From positions 1,849,501 through 1,913,500 of the forward strand of contig NZ_OU342399.1 of the NCBI RefSeq assembly GCF_910589745.1: a DNA stretch of 64,000 nt, read 5' to 3'. Under the pieces are notes generated by a model. It was not told where the DNA came from. It made no database searches and saw only the letters and a program-made list of their open reading frames with translations. The translations under genes and the position numbers were made by a program. Positions within the stretch are counted from its first letter, which is position 1. Every line of letters starts with the position of its first letter. The DNA comes from Candidatus Arcticimaribacter forsetii (GTDB lineage: Bacteria > Bacteroidota > Bacteroidia > Flavobacteriales > Flavobacteriaceae). This document shows, piece by piece, positions 48,018-56,265 of this stretch.

Positions 48018-49274
48018 TTAATTAAATTTTCTCTTTATGAACCAGATGTCATTCAATGACAATCCAATTATCAAATTGTAATAAGACTCTTGAATGAGTC
48101 CGTTATCTTGACTTCCGCGTTTCCCATATTCAAATCCAATATTTGCATTAGAATATCCTGCCAATGGTAAACTCACTCCAAAAGATATGCCAGTTTCTTT
48201 GAGCGGCAGATTATTAAACAAGATACCGGTATTTTCTGATCGGTATCCAGCACGATAAACAATTCTTTTCCAGTAGCTTGTAATCGAACTGTAATCTGGA
48301 AGATAAAAACCACCTATCGACAAGCGATTCCCATTAGCGTAGGTTATGTTATCCAGTGTTATAAAATCATTTACATATCCACCAGAGTTTCTATGGGTAT
48401 ATTGACCTCCAAAGAACCATTTTTTATCTTTAGTAATTCCAAGGCCAACGGAAATTTGATCTCCCATTGCTATTTTGGTTTCTTGTAAATTATTTAAAGA
48501 CAAATCTACATTTTCTATATCTCCAATGTTAGATGTTGTAATGGAACGTGTAAAAAAAGTACTCTCGTTTGTCGAGGTCAATGTATTCTCTGGAACATAG
48601 AAAGACATTGCATCCAAACGGATTTTATTGGTCAGAGGAATTTTAAACTGTGCTGCAAAACGATAATTAAAACCAACTAATGATGATTTCTTGTTAAAGA
48701 AAGAACCAAAGTCGACATTTTGCTCCTGTCTTGAATACTCATTTGATATTCTACCAAAGTTATAATTTGCACTCACTCCAAGATTTAGGTAATCTGTAAC
48801 TTTAAAACCAATCGTAAAAAATGTTTGGTTTAGCCCACCAGAACCTTCGTTTTGGCTTATTACATTGTTAATATCATCACCTTGTGTAATTGATTGCAAC
48901 CTGTAACCTACAGAAGTAGCAGGGAGTATACCAAAACCAAAACTAAAGTGTTTTGTAGGAATGGCAACAAGAAAATAGTCTAAAGACCCTGAAGCAATTG
49001 TTTCTTCTGTTGCGCTGGAAGCGAGTTTGGTGCTTTTATAGTTAATCCCCACACCGTAGGTAACCAACTTTAAATCTCCAAAACTAGCAGGATTATTCAG
49101 GTTTGCATGAAGTGAATCTGAATAAATATCAAGACCTCCCATATGTCTATTAATCGCGTTTCCTTTAAAAGCTAATTCACCTAAACCCCCTATAGAGTAT
49201 GGAGATGAAGTATTGCTTTGGGCAAAAATTAAAGGCGATACTGCGAGGAATATTATTAGGTATAAGTATTTCAA
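48018..49274 (-). CDS. Outer-membrane beta-barrel protein
   Basis: A 418-residue exported protein: signal peptide ending near FAQS (residue 19) and SSPYSIGGLGEL, then alternating aromatic strands to a C-terminal strand. It resembles the FadL/PorV-type barrel proteins common in this group. The start is a TTG two bases after the coaX stop; no nearer ATG is available. Substrate unknown. Confidence 0.75.
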   Translation of the reverse strand: MKYLYLIIFLAVSPLIFAQSNTSSPYSIGGLGELAFKGNAINRHMGGLDIYSDSLHANLNNPASFGDLKLVTYGVGINYKSTKLASSATEETIASGSLDYFLVAIPTKHFSFGFGILPATSVGYRLQSITQGDDINNVISQNEGSGGLNQTFFTIGFKVTDYLNLGVSANYNFGRISNEYSRQEQNVDFGSFFNKKSSLVGFNYRFAAQFKIPLTNKIRLDAMSFYVPENTLTSTNESTFFTRSITTSNIGDIENVDLSLNNLQETKIAMGDQISVGLGITKDKKWFFGGQYTHRNSGGYVNDFITLDNITYANGNRLSIGGFYLPDYSSITSYWKRIVYRAGYRSENTGILFNNLPLKETGISFGVSLPLAGYSNANIGFEYGKRGSQDNGLIQESYYNLIIGLSLNDIWFIKRKFN

Positions 49275-49276
49275 AT

Positions 49277-50002
49277 TTATTTTTTGTTGAATTGTAATAT
49301 ATAATCCAAACCTTTAACCAAAAAATTCGGATGGGCAAATATGGGGTTTTTTAATCGTTTAGACAACTGCAAGCAGTCTCCTCCTGTTAAAATTATTGTT
49401 AAATTCTCATTTTTTTGTCTAAAAAATTCAATTTGACCTTCAATTTCATGTAAAATACCATTAAAAACACCTGCCTGAATGGATGTTTTTGTATCGTCTC
49501 CAATAACATCAGTAAAAGTTTCATTTTCAACAAGAGGTAGTTTCCCCGTAAAAGTATTTAAGCTTTTATAACGCATAGTATAACCTGGGGATATCATACC
49601 TCCCACGTAAGTTTGATCTTCTTTTATTAGATCATAGGTAATACAACTTCCCAAATCGATTACTAAAACATTAGAATTAGGATACTCCTTAACTGCTGCT
49701 GCAATTAATCCTATTCGATCTGCACCTAAAGTTTCAGGTGTTTTGTATGAATTTATGAAAGGAAGCTTCCAGGTACTATCTAAAATAAAAATATTTTTAG
49801 GGTCAAAAATTGTGTTTAAAAAACTCCAATCTAAGCCTTGGACATCACAAATTAATATTGAACTAATTTTTTCGAACTCTTCATAAATTCTTTTAAAAGT
49901 CTGAATATTAGGCTCAATATGTTTTGTTAAAAGCATTTCACCTTTACTAAATAAAGCAAGTTTAACAGAGGTGTTTCCCGCATCGACAATCAAATTTATC
50001 AT
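49277..50002 (-). CDS. coaX: Type III pantothenate kinase
   Basis: A 241-residue acetate/sugar kinase-fold enzyme making 4'-phosphopantothenate. It begins MINLIVDAGNTSVKLALF, with LGADRIGLIAAA near residue 92, VIDLGSCITYD near residue 114 and GGMISPGYTMR near 134. It heads the operon coaX, barrel protein, TPR, lptC, small protein, CorC-like, and lies next to tRNA-Phe on the opposite strand. Confidence 0.95.
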   Translation of the reverse strand: MINLIVDAGNTSVKLALFSKGEMLLTKHIEPNIQTFKRIYEEFEKISSILICDVQGLDWSFLNTIFDPKNIFILDSTWKLPFINSYKTPETLGADRIGLIAAAVKEYPNSNVLVIDLGSCITYDLIKEDQTYVGGMISPGYTMRYKSLNTFTGKLPLVENETFTDVIGDDTKTSIQAGVFNGILHEIEGQIEFFRQKNENLTIILTGGDCLQLSKRLKNPIFAHPNFLVKGLDYILQFNKK

Positions 50003-50051
50003 AGAAATTCGTTTCCGCTAAAATAAACAATAAGAAATTTAGATAAAATGT

Positions 50052-50083
50052 TTTGTAGAGAATTAAAAAGGACGTTATATTTG
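50052..50083 (+). promoter_or_regulatory. Bacteroidota-type promoter of tRNA-Phe
   Basis: -33 TTTG (50052-50055), 20 bp, -7 TATATTTG (50076-50083). The start site should fall near 50090, 7 bases before the tRNA. Confidence 0.75.
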
Positions 50084-50096
50084 CACCCACTTGAAA

Positions 50097-50169
50097 GGTA
50101 CCTTAGCTCAGTTGGTAGAGCAATGGACTGAAAATCCATGTGTCCCTGGTTCGATTCCTGGAGGTACCA
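50097..50169 (+). tRNA. tRNA-Phe (anticodon GAA)
   Basis: A 73-base tRNA with acceptor GGTACCT/AGGTACC (50097-50103 with 50162-50168), discriminator A50169, D arm (GCTC-AGTTGGTA-GAGC), anticodon stem ATGGA/TCCAT around CTGAAAA, and T arm with GGTTCGATTCC. No encoded CCA. Its 3' end serves as integration site for the elements downstream. Confidence 0.98.
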
Positions 50170-50171
50170 CT
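50149..50171 (+). repeat. attL: tRNA-Phe 3' end, copy 1 of 3
   Basis: This 23-base block, from the T-loop to two bases past the discriminator, is identical to 57629-57651; its last part, CTGGAGGTACCAC, is also found at 56266-56278. It forms the left boundary of the integrated elements and restores the tRNA. Confidence 0.85.
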
Positions 50172-50175
50172 ACCC

Positions 50176-50219
50176 AAAACCCGTAATCCCTTATAAACAA
50201 AGGGGTTTCGGGTTTTTTT
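50176..50219 (+). terminator. Intrinsic terminator after tRNA-Phe / element 1 left end
   Basis: AAAACCCG (50176-50183) pairs with CGGGTTTT (50209-50216), with a second inner stem AATCCCTT/AAGGGGTT, followed by T7. It should stop the tRNA transcript before the integrase gene. Confidence 0.8.
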
Positions 50220-50239
50220 ACACCCTTAAACTACAAAAA

Positions 50240-50259
50240 GGTACTAATTAGGGTACTAA
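50240..50259. repeat. Left arm-type integrase sites
   Basis: Two copies of GGTACTAA at 50240-50247 and 50252-50259, 12 bp apart, between the tRNA terminator and the integrase. They are the reverse complement of the right-end repeat TTAGTACC, as expected of arm-binding sites on both sides of an attP. Confidence 0.6.
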
Positions 50260-50306
50260 ATTGAGGAATTTTTCGTATACTAGTATAGTAAAAAAGGTAC
50301 GAAAAA

Positions 50307-51962
50307 ATGGGACTTTATTACCGATTAGACCACAAGAAAACCACCCCCCAACTTCTTCATAGTAAGGATGTTAGGGTGGTTATAGACTACTACTATAATG
50401 GAAAAAGAACCAAGATTTCTACGAACGTTTCTTGTTTAGTTAAAGATTGGGATAAAAAATGGAGAGATAAAACCTCCAAAAACCCAATAAAAACAACAGA
50501 TAAGAACCATAGGGTAAAGAACTTACTTATTAGAAATAAGTTAGATGAGATAAATGGTATTATACTCACCATCCAAAAACAAGATAAAGAACCCATAGTA
50601 GAACTCGTAAAGAGTTATTTACGAAAGGAAAGAAAGGAAAGAAAGGAAAAGAAAGACGATACACACAAAGAACTCCATTTTTTACCCCTCTTCACAGAAT
50701 ACGAAAAATGGATTAAAGGAGAGTATAACCCCCAAAGAGATAGTACCAAAAGAGGGGTTATGAGTAGTATTAAACAGATAATAGAATACACCACCCATTA
50801 CCAAAATAAAAACAATACACTCCTTTTTCCTGATGAGATAGATAGGGATTGGGTATATGGATATATCAAGTGGAGCTATGATACAAAAGGATTAAAACCC
50901 TCTACAATAAACAAAAGAATAAAAGTACTCTCCAACTTTTCCTCTTGGAGTAAAGAAAAATACAATACCTCCTTCCAAATAAGAAAACCCCAAAATGTTT
51001 ATTTAGGAAATGACGAAAACCTTGATATAGTTTTTCTTAAACGTGATGAGGTTATTAAACTCCACAAATACGATAAGTTTTGTTTTACCAATACAGAACA
51101 CGAAAAGATACTCACTAAAGAAAAAAGGTTGAGTTATATTTTAGATAAGTGGAAAAGAAAAGATGGAAAAGAAAAAGAGGTTAAATACACCACTTTTGAG
51201 GTATATAAAGATATGTTGTTATTCCTCTCCAACGTAGGTTGTAGATGGGGAGATATGATTAAAATGAAAGTGAGTGATATAGTTTATGATGATAAAACAG
51301 ACCCTGTTTTAGGATATAAAAGGGGTATGATTACCTTTTATATGGAAAAAATAAGACAACAAAGGGAACCCGTTAAAGTACCAAGAAATAGGTTAGTTTA
51401 TGAGATATGGAGGAAATACTCCAACGGAAAACACGGACAACACTACCTTTTCCCGAGAACCGAATTAGGAAATAGTATATCCAACAATAAGTTTAATAAG
51501 TATATAAAAGACGTTTGCAGAATAGTAGGGTTAAACAGAGAGATAAACCAACGTGATTGGGATTTGGTAGGTACAATAGAAAAAACCGAAAGATTACCCC
51601 TGTGGAGTTTAGTTTCTTCCCATATTGGTAGAAGAACGTTTGTACGGGAACAAATAGAAAGAGGAGTGCCAACTCGTATAATACAAAGTATGACGGGACA
51701 CAAAAGTAGAAAGGTATTTGATATGTATTATGAGGTACTTGATAAAGAAAAAACCCTCGTAAATGATGACTTGTTTTTAGATTATGAGGAAATCAATACA
51801 CCCCCAAAAACCTCCACAAATAAACCTCCACAAAAAACCCCTTCCCCCTTTTCCAAAGAACAAAAAGATAAAATAGAAAAACTTAAATACTCCCTTGATG
51901 AAGGGTGGATTGACCAAAATAAGTTTGATGAACTCTTCCAAAAAATAGTAGTCGGTGATTAA
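50307..51962 (+). CDS. Tyrosine recombinase / site-specific integrase
   Basis: A 551-residue recombinase. The N-terminal part reads as an arm-binding domain (VVIDYYYNGKRTKISTNVSC); residues about 140-225 are SAM-like core binding; the catalytic domain follows with Arg in GCRWGDMIKMK near 312, HxxR in SSHIGRRTF near 440, His in MTGHKSRKVF near 466, and nucleophile Tyr in MYYEVLDKE near 474. The set R-HxxR-H-Y is complete, so it should be active. Codon use (many CCC, ACC, CTC and AGA) differs from core neighbours. Confidence 0.93.
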   Translation: MGLYYRLDHKKTTPQLLHSKDVRVVIDYYYNGKRTKISTNVSCLVKDWDKKWRDKTSKNPIKTTDKNHRVKNLLIRNKLDEINGIILTIQKQDKEPIVELVKSYLRKERKERKEKKDDTHKELHFLPLFTEYEKWIKGEYNPQRDSTKRGVMSSIKQIIEYTTHYQNKNNTLLFPDEIDRDWVYGYIKWSYDTKGLKPSTINKRIKVLSNFSSWSKEKYNTSFQIRKPQNVYLGNDENLDIVFLKRDEVIKLHKYDKFCFTNTEHEKILTKEKRLSYILDKWKRKDGKEKEVKYTTFEVYKDMLLFLSNVGCRWGDMIKMKVSDIVYDDKTDPVLGYKRGMITFYMEKIRQQREPVKVPRNRLVYEIWRKYSNGKHGQHYLFPRTELGNSISNNKFNKYIKDVCRIVGLNREINQRDWDLVGTIEKTERLPLWSLVSSHIGRRTFVREQIERGVPTRIIQSMTGHKSRKVFDMYYEVLDKEKTLVNDDLFLDYEEINTPPKTSTNKPPQKTPSPFSKEQKDKIEKLKYSLDEGWIDQNKFDELFQKIVVGD

Positions 51963-52032
51963 AATACCCTCTCAGACTTAAGAAGATTTATGATTACTTG
52001 CATACCACAAATTTCTTCGCTACCTTCACCCT

Positions 52033-52182
52033 ATGAAGGTTAAAGTTTCCTCTCTTACTCACCATCCAAAGAACAAAGAAATCTACACCCTATCCTATAT
52101 AGAGGAACTGATGGAAAACATCTCAGAGGTTGGATTATTACAACCTCTAATTATTGATTCTCAATATTTTAATTTTATTTAA
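52033..52182 (+). pseudogene. Truncated ParB-like N-terminal domain
   Basis: A 49-residue frame beginning MKVKVSSLTHHPKNKEIYTL and continuing to ELMENISEVGLLQPLIID, then an unrelated SQYFNFI and stop. The pattern (hPxN, then EL..SI.E.GLLQPLII) is the start of the ParB/sulfiredoxin nuclease domain; the expected G-x-R-R segment is lost. In Bacteroidota mobile elements this domain is frequently fused to a DNA methyltransferase, and a methyltransferase tail occurs at 57862. It sits 70 bases after the integrase. Confidence 0.7.
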
Positions 52183-52282
52183 TTGAGTGTAAGAGGAAAT
52201 TTTTCATCACTGTCAGGATTATTTAAATAATTAATAATATAATCCTCATAGTTTTCTCTATCTTCCGGCTGAAAAAAACTCT
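52183..52282. other. Spacer between ParB fragment and nuclease-like gene
   Basis: 100 bases, AT-rich, with no start, terminator or repeat that I can support. It is probably the scar where the rest of the ParB gene was replaced. Confidence 0.4.
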
Positions 52283-52891
52283 ATGACTTATCTGAATATA
52301 ATTAAGAAGTCTTGCGACAAGATAATTATCCAAAATAATAATGAAGAGAAGTATCTAAATGAAAAGTCAGTTCAAATGAAACTTGCTATTGATATTTGGA
52401 AAGAAAAAAATATTGAACTTGAACTTGAAAAATGTTTTAACTATAAATCAATTGATAAAACCTACACCGATATTTTCATTAAAGACTATATTAAAATTGG
52501 TATTGAAATTAAATTTAAAACAAGAAAAGTTGAGGGTCATAAATATATAAATCAGGGAGCACAAACAAATGGAAAACTTAATTCTCTTATAGATATAAAA
52601 AGACTCCTGGATCTTAAGAAGAAAAAGGAGATAGACTCGGGATATTTTATATTTATATCTAATGACTACCTATATTGGAAAAAAAGTAGAATTGGGAAAA
52701 CAAATTCTCATCAATATAGTTTTGAAAATGAAAAAAAATTAAAAACAAAATTTGAAGAACCAAATTGGTCATCAAGAACTTATTCTGATGAAATTGATTT
52801 AACAGAAATTAAGACTGAAAAAATATTATGGAATGGAAAAAATAATGGAGTAAATAAAAATTCTTTTAGATATTTTGTTGTTGAAGTTTAA
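52283..52891 (+). CDS. Predicted PD-(D/E)XK nuclease-like protein
   Basis: A 202-residue soluble protein not assigned to a named family. It has an N-terminal acidic helix (NEKSVQMKLAIDIWK), then TDIFIKDYIKIGIEIKFKT, which gives Asp63 and Glu75-x-Lys77 on adjacent strands, as in restriction-endonuclease folds; GAQTNGKLNSLIDI follows as a Gln-containing helix. It is convergent with the next gene and follows the ParB fragment. A restriction or repair nuclease is inferred from motif and place, not from homology. Confidence 0.55.
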   Translation: MTYLNIIKKSCDKIIIQNNNEEKYLNEKSVQMKLAIDIWKEKNIELELEKCFNYKSIDKTYTDIFIKDYIKIGIEIKFKTRKVEGHKYINQGAQTNGKLNSLIDIKRLLDLKKKKEIDSGYFIFISNDYLYWKKSRIGKTNSHQYSFENEKKLKTKFEEPNWSSRTYSDEIDLTEIKTEKILWNGKNNGVNKNSFRYFVVEV

Positions 52892-52908
52892 ATTTTTAAT
52901 TACATAAA

Positions 52909-53496
52909 TTAATTTTTCTTAAAGGAATCTATAAATTCAATATAATTTGAAACTAGAAGGGTTTCTAACTCTAATAACTTATTGTGAAATTTTTCTAAAT
53001 AAAAATCATCCAAATTAGATTCATCCCAATCAAACTCCTCTTCAATATCTTCAATATCTTCATATTGGTTAATACCATATACAAATGATCCACTAGGATT
53101 ATATGATTCTTCTTCAAAAGTTCCTTTTAAATAACAATCTGAATCAATTTTTTGAAGATCATCTCTCAAAAATGATATAAAATTTTTGGGTAACCACCAA
53201 GCTGATCTAATTACTATATTACAAAACTCTGGATTGTCATCATGATTATACTCTACATATAACCATTTAGGTCCAATATATTTTTCCCAAATTTTATTGT
53301 TTGGATAATCAACCTCTCTATTCCATCCATCTTTTTCATCAGAAAAACAATAATTTGTCCCTTCTATATTATTGATTATATCTAAAGATGTAGTTTCATA
53401 ATTTCCCTTTTTACGATTAAATATTTCATTTAGACGTATAGGAACTTTTGGATTTTTTGATACCACAGTTAGAAAAGTTCTCATTTCGTTTGCCAT
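52909..53496 (-). CDS. Api92-like (DUF1281-type) protein
   Basis: A 195-residue acidic protein. GPKWLYVEY (near residue 73), then IRSAWWLPKNFISFLRDDL and KGTFEEESYNPSGSFVYG resemble the ferredoxin-like fold of Api92/DUF1281 proteins found on phages and plasmids, where a KWxYVE, SAWxxP, and YxExxxxFxG order is common. Function of the family is unknown. It is the last gene of a minus-strand run from 55061. Confidence 0.5.
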   Translation of the reverse strand: MANEMRTFLTVVSKNPKVPIRLNEIFNRKKGNYETTSLDIINNIEGTNYCFSDEKDGWNREVDYPNNKIWEKYIGPKWLYVEYNHDDNPEFCNIVIRSAWWLPKNFISFLRDDLQKIDSDCYLKGTFEEESYNPSGSFVYGINQYEDIEDIEEEFDWDESNLDDFYLEKFHNKLLELETLLVSNYIEFIDSFKKN

Positions 53497-53526
53497 GTGA
53501 AATCAAAATTTTAATCTTTAAACAAA

Positions 53527-54000
53527 TTATTTGATTTCCTCATACATACCTTTTTCCTCACTCCATCTTACTATCATTTCCTCATCAGTCAAAATTGAAA
53601 TCGATTTGTATTCCATAAAATCTTTTTCCCATTTATTCTGAAGATCCATAAGGATGTTCTCTAGTTTTTTGGATTCCTCATCAGTAAGTCTATCTTTAAA
53701 AATATGAAGATGATTTTTATCAGACATATCTCCAAAAACAGTCCATAAAAATGGAATAATTTTCTGAATATCAACTTGGAAACTAGATCTATCTCTAAAT
53801 GAAACTTCTTTAAATTCATTCTCTTTCCAACTAATTATAAAATCATTTAATAATTGATTTGGATTTGGACCATCTGTTCTTGTAAATTTTTTGTTTTTTC
53901 TAAGTAATTCAAATTCACATAATACTACGATTTGAAAATCTGAGAAATTTTGGAAATACTCAAAATCACTTTTTTTTGGTGGATTATTATATTTTTTCAT
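53527..54000 (-). CDS. Uncharacterised protein
   Basis: A 157-residue soluble protein with no recognisable domain. It is rich in charged residues, with an aromatic-rich N-terminal helix (SDFEYFQNFSDFQIVVLCEF) and a C-terminal acidic helix (EEMIVRWSEEKGMYEEIK). It sits 30 bases before the Api92-like gene and 13 after the paralogue-family gene, so likely one transcript. Confidence 0.55.
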   Translation of the reverse strand: MKKYNNPPKKSDFEYFQNFSDFQIVVLCEFELLRKNKKFTRTDGPNPNQLLNDFIISWKENEFKEVSFRDRSSFQVDIQKIIPFLWTVFGDMSDKNHLHIFKDRLTDEESKKLENILMDLQNKWEKDFMEYKSISILTDEEMIVRWSEEKGMYEEIK

Positions 54001-54013
54001 AATTTTTTTTGGG

Positions 54014-54427
54014 TTATCTTATCATAAACATATCTTCATCAACCAAAAATAATTGTAAATCTTTTATTTTAAGGGTTTCAGAATAATTTTTTATTGAGAA
54101 TTCATATTTCATTTTATGTCCCCCAAAACCAAGATTTAAATCACTTATACAGAAAAATATTCCATTATTATCAATGTTACTTATTAAGATATGGTGATAG
54201 GTAAAAAAAGTTTTTTTCTTAGTTTGATCCGTTCTTTTTTTTTCCCAATAGATATCTGAAATTTTATATTTTCTTCTTTGGTGTTTTAACTCTTTACCTC
54301 TTTTTCTAAAATATCTTTCTTTTTCTCTTTCTGACACAGGTAACCACTCTAATTTTCCATGTAAATCAAAATTTGATTCAGAAAAAAACTCTGAAATAAT
54401 AAATTTTAGTAAATTATGATAATTCAT
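54014..54427 (-). CDS. Uncharacterised protein, paralogue of the one at 61711-62118
   Basis: 137 residues from the ATG at 54427. Shared with the second copy are L-x-G-x-LEW-x-P, KER-x-F-x-K-x-GKELK-x-Q, the KYKI block, HH-x-x-I-S-x-I, and a final M-x-MIR. The middle block is highly basic, the HH pair could bind metal or act in catalysis, and the end is hydrophobic. No named family is recognised. The two copies lie in different integrated segments. Confidence 0.65.
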   Translation of the reverse strand: MNYHNLLKFIISEFFSESNFDLHGKLEWLPVSEREKERYFRKRGKELKHQRRKYKISDIYWEKKRTDQTKKKTFFTYHHILISNIDNNGIFFCISDLNLGFGGHKMKYEFSIKNYSETLKIKDLQLFLVDEDMFMIR

Positions 54428-54439
54428 ATTATACAATAT

Positions 54440-54646
54440 ATGTCTTTTTTTGAATTTATAGATCAATTAATTTATATAATCAAAAACCTAGGAATCTCCT
54501 TTTGGATTTCAGTAATCTTAGTTTCTCCTCTCTTTATGATTTTTGAAGAATTGGTGCAAAATATAATAACTAAAATTTTATATATAGTGGAGTGTATGGA
54601 CAATCCATGCAAGTGTTTTCTGTTATTTGATAACCAGTTATATTAA
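54440..54646 (+). CDS. Possible small membrane protein or acyltransferase remnant
   Basis: A 68-residue frame starting MSFFEFIDQLIYIIKN with one strong hydrophobic segment (FWISVILVSPLFMIFEELVQN). That segment resembles the C-terminal end of acyltransferase-3 membrane proteins. Its 3' 77 bases run antisense into the lipoprotein gene. It may be a remnant; a true small gene is not excluded. Confidence 0.25.
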   Translation: MSFFEFIDQLIYIIKNLGISFWISVILVSPLFMIFEELVQNIITKILYIVECMDNPCKCFLLFDNQLY

Positions 54647-55061
54647 GTGGGGGTTCATCATCAAATATATCGGTAAGATAGATAGTATACTCACCAACAG
54701 GAACTGGATTGTTAAACTCTTCATCAGTAAACCAACTAAGTACTGAGTAAACAGGAATTGTAAAACTCAAATTGTTAATCCAAACCCAATAATTTGAATC
54801 AAAAATGGTTTCTACTAAAGGAACTCCATTAATAACATACTTCTCATGTAGTTCATCAAGTTTTCCTTTTACGGTGAAATACTTAAATCCTTGATAGGAC
54901 ACTCTCCAATAACCATTACTATCTAGATATGAACTATAAGGAACATCTACATAAAATACCGAATCACATTTTCCATCCTTACAAGGGTAAAAAATTGGTT
55001 CGTCTAATTTGGAACACCCGATTAAAGTGGATAAAAACAGAAGTATGTAGATATATTTCAC
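54570..55061 (-). CDS. Lipoprotein of unknown function (element 1)
   Basis: A 163-residue protein with signal peptide and lipobox LIGC (Cys16), then CKDGKCDSVFYVDVPYSS, and a late Cys pair in NTCMDCPYTP. No family recognised. Four cysteines after the lipidated one suggest disulfides in the periplasm. It is the first gene of the minus-strand run that continues with the 54014 paralogue. Confidence 0.6.
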   Translation of the reverse strand: MKYIYILLFLSTLIGCSKLDEPIFYPCKDGKCDSVFYVDVPYSSYLDSNGYWRVSYQGFKYFTVKGKLDELHEKYVINGVPLVETIFDSNYWVWINNLSFTIPVYSVLSWFTDEEFNNPVPVGEYTIYLTDIFDDEPPLNITGYQITENTCMDCPYTPLYIKF

Positions 55062-55131
55062 ATATTAAATTTACAAAAAATCATTTTTCAATTTTACCCT
55101 ATCATTTTCCAAAGGGAAAAAAATTGACTCC

Positions 55132-55300
55132 GATATAAAAACCACCCCGATTAGGGCATAGGGGGAAGTACTTTCTCAGTTACGAGAAACTTCATCCTGT
55201 AAATACTGATACATTATTCAATTCAAAAGTTTTTAAGAGAGTCTATCAAATCTTCTCAACACTTCATTCTGATACACTTTGATTATTTAACCTCTTAACT
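55132..55300. repeat. ~170-bp dispersed repeat, copy A
   Basis: Nearly identical to 61256-61426, with a long perfect core around GATACATTATTCAATTCAAA. It covers the last codons and stop of the HTH gene (NQSVSE end) and the region after it. It contains TTTCTC-N6-GAGAAA, a short hairpin. Confidence 0.8.
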
Positions 55301-55476
55301 TTAATATTCCCTTTCAGACTATTTTCCCACTCTAATAAATCCTTTTCTGTAATGTATTTTGAATGAGTAGAGACTTCAATCATTTTCAATCCTCTATTTC
55401 TTCTCCAATCTTCTATGGTTACTCTATCTACTCCATAGAGTTCCATTAAATCCTTTTTACTCAATCTTCTCTCCAT
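55264..55476 (-). CDS. Excisionase-like helix-turn-helix protein
   Basis: A 70-residue protein. LSKKDLMELYGVDRVTIEDWRR (split at residue 5-26) is a winged HTH of the MerR/HTH_17 type, followed by STHSKYITEKDLLEWE. Such proteins act as excisionase or plasmid control factors beside tyrosine recombinases. The C-terminal KRLNNQSVSE is encoded by repeat A. It overlaps the upstream 64-residue gene by about 20 bases. Confidence 0.7.
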   Translation of the reverse strand: MERRLSKKDLMELYGVDRVTIEDWRRNRGLKMIEVSTHSKYITEKDLLEWENSLKGNIKVKRLNNQSVSE

Positions 55477-55651
55477 ATACTTTAATCTCCTCTTTTTCTA
55501 AAAGTTCTTTAAACTTCTTGCTATAGGTTTCTCTATCTCCACTTATTCTGTACTTCTCAATCTTATGGTAGAAGTTCTTAATCAATTCTGATTTCTTTTT
55601 TAGAATATCTACCATGTGTCTTGCTTGTTCATCTGTTATATTTCTTAACAT
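55457..55651 (-). CDS. Small helical protein next to HTH gene
   Basis: A 64-residue charged, helical protein (NITDEQARHMVDILKKKS...) of no known family. Its stop overlaps the HTH start, which suggests translational coupling and a joint role in element control. Confidence 0.5.
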   Translation of the reverse strand: MLRNITDEQARHMVDILKKKSELIKNFYHKIEKYRISGDRETYSKKFKELLEKEEIKVYGEKIE

Positions 55652-56139
55652 ATTATTTCCTTTCAGAGTATTTTAAAAAACAGTAATAACCTCGTACTCT
55701 AAATACTTAATCAGTTCGAGGTTGATACTCTTTATTATAAACTTTTATAATATTTAAAACTCATCTAATACTTCACAATTAGATATAGTGAGTCCATTAA
55801 GGGAAATTCCCTTTTAAAAAACTATTCCCATTTTTCAGTTGAATCTAACAGATACTCAAACAAGAATTCAACCTATCTGCATTTTAACGAGTTCAGACCT
55901 TTCTTATTTACCTCTCGGAACACTAATGACTGGTTTTACCTATCGGTGAGTGTTGGTCATTATCGGGCACTTCCCCCATGTGTCAGGTGTAGTATCTCGG
56001 TAGATTAAGTATTTCTTAAAGTAATCTACAACTCAGTAGAACAATTGGTTCTATATATAAGTATTAGAAACTTTAGAAAACGTAAAAAAATGTGAGAAAA
56101 AGGATGAAAATAACTTCTGCCAAATCTAACAGAGGTTGT
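55652..56139. other. Non-coding region, right part of element 1
   Basis: About 490 bases without a credible gene. AACCTCG (55688-55694) and CGAGGTT (55717-55723) form a hairpin with a 22-base loop. The stretch 55890-55990 is less AT-rich than its surroundings and could carry an RNA or a regulatory site, but I recognise no family. It is the likely control region for the divergent ends of the element. Confidence 0.4.
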
Positions 56140-56214
56140 TAGTACCCAGAGTTTAGTACCCAAAGGATTTTGATAGTACCCAAAAGGTACTTAAATTAGT
56201 ACCCACGGGTACTA
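56140..56214. repeat. Right arm-type repeats: TAGTACCC cluster
   Basis: TAGTACCC occurs at 56140-56147, 56154-56161, 56174-56181 and 56197-56204, and as its inverse GGGTACTA at 56207-56214; the last two form an inverted repeat with a 2-base centre. The cluster ends about 50 bases before the att copy at 56266, as expected of integrase arm sites. Confidence 0.65.
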
Positions 56215-56265
56215 TTTTTATTTATAACCTATTGTAAATCAGTATATAAAAATATGGTCTTGGTA

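Noticed and set aside
55890-55990. Less AT-rich stretch as a riboswitch or known ncRNA
   Set aside because: No recognisable family motif or consistent stem set; left as unassigned non-coding region.
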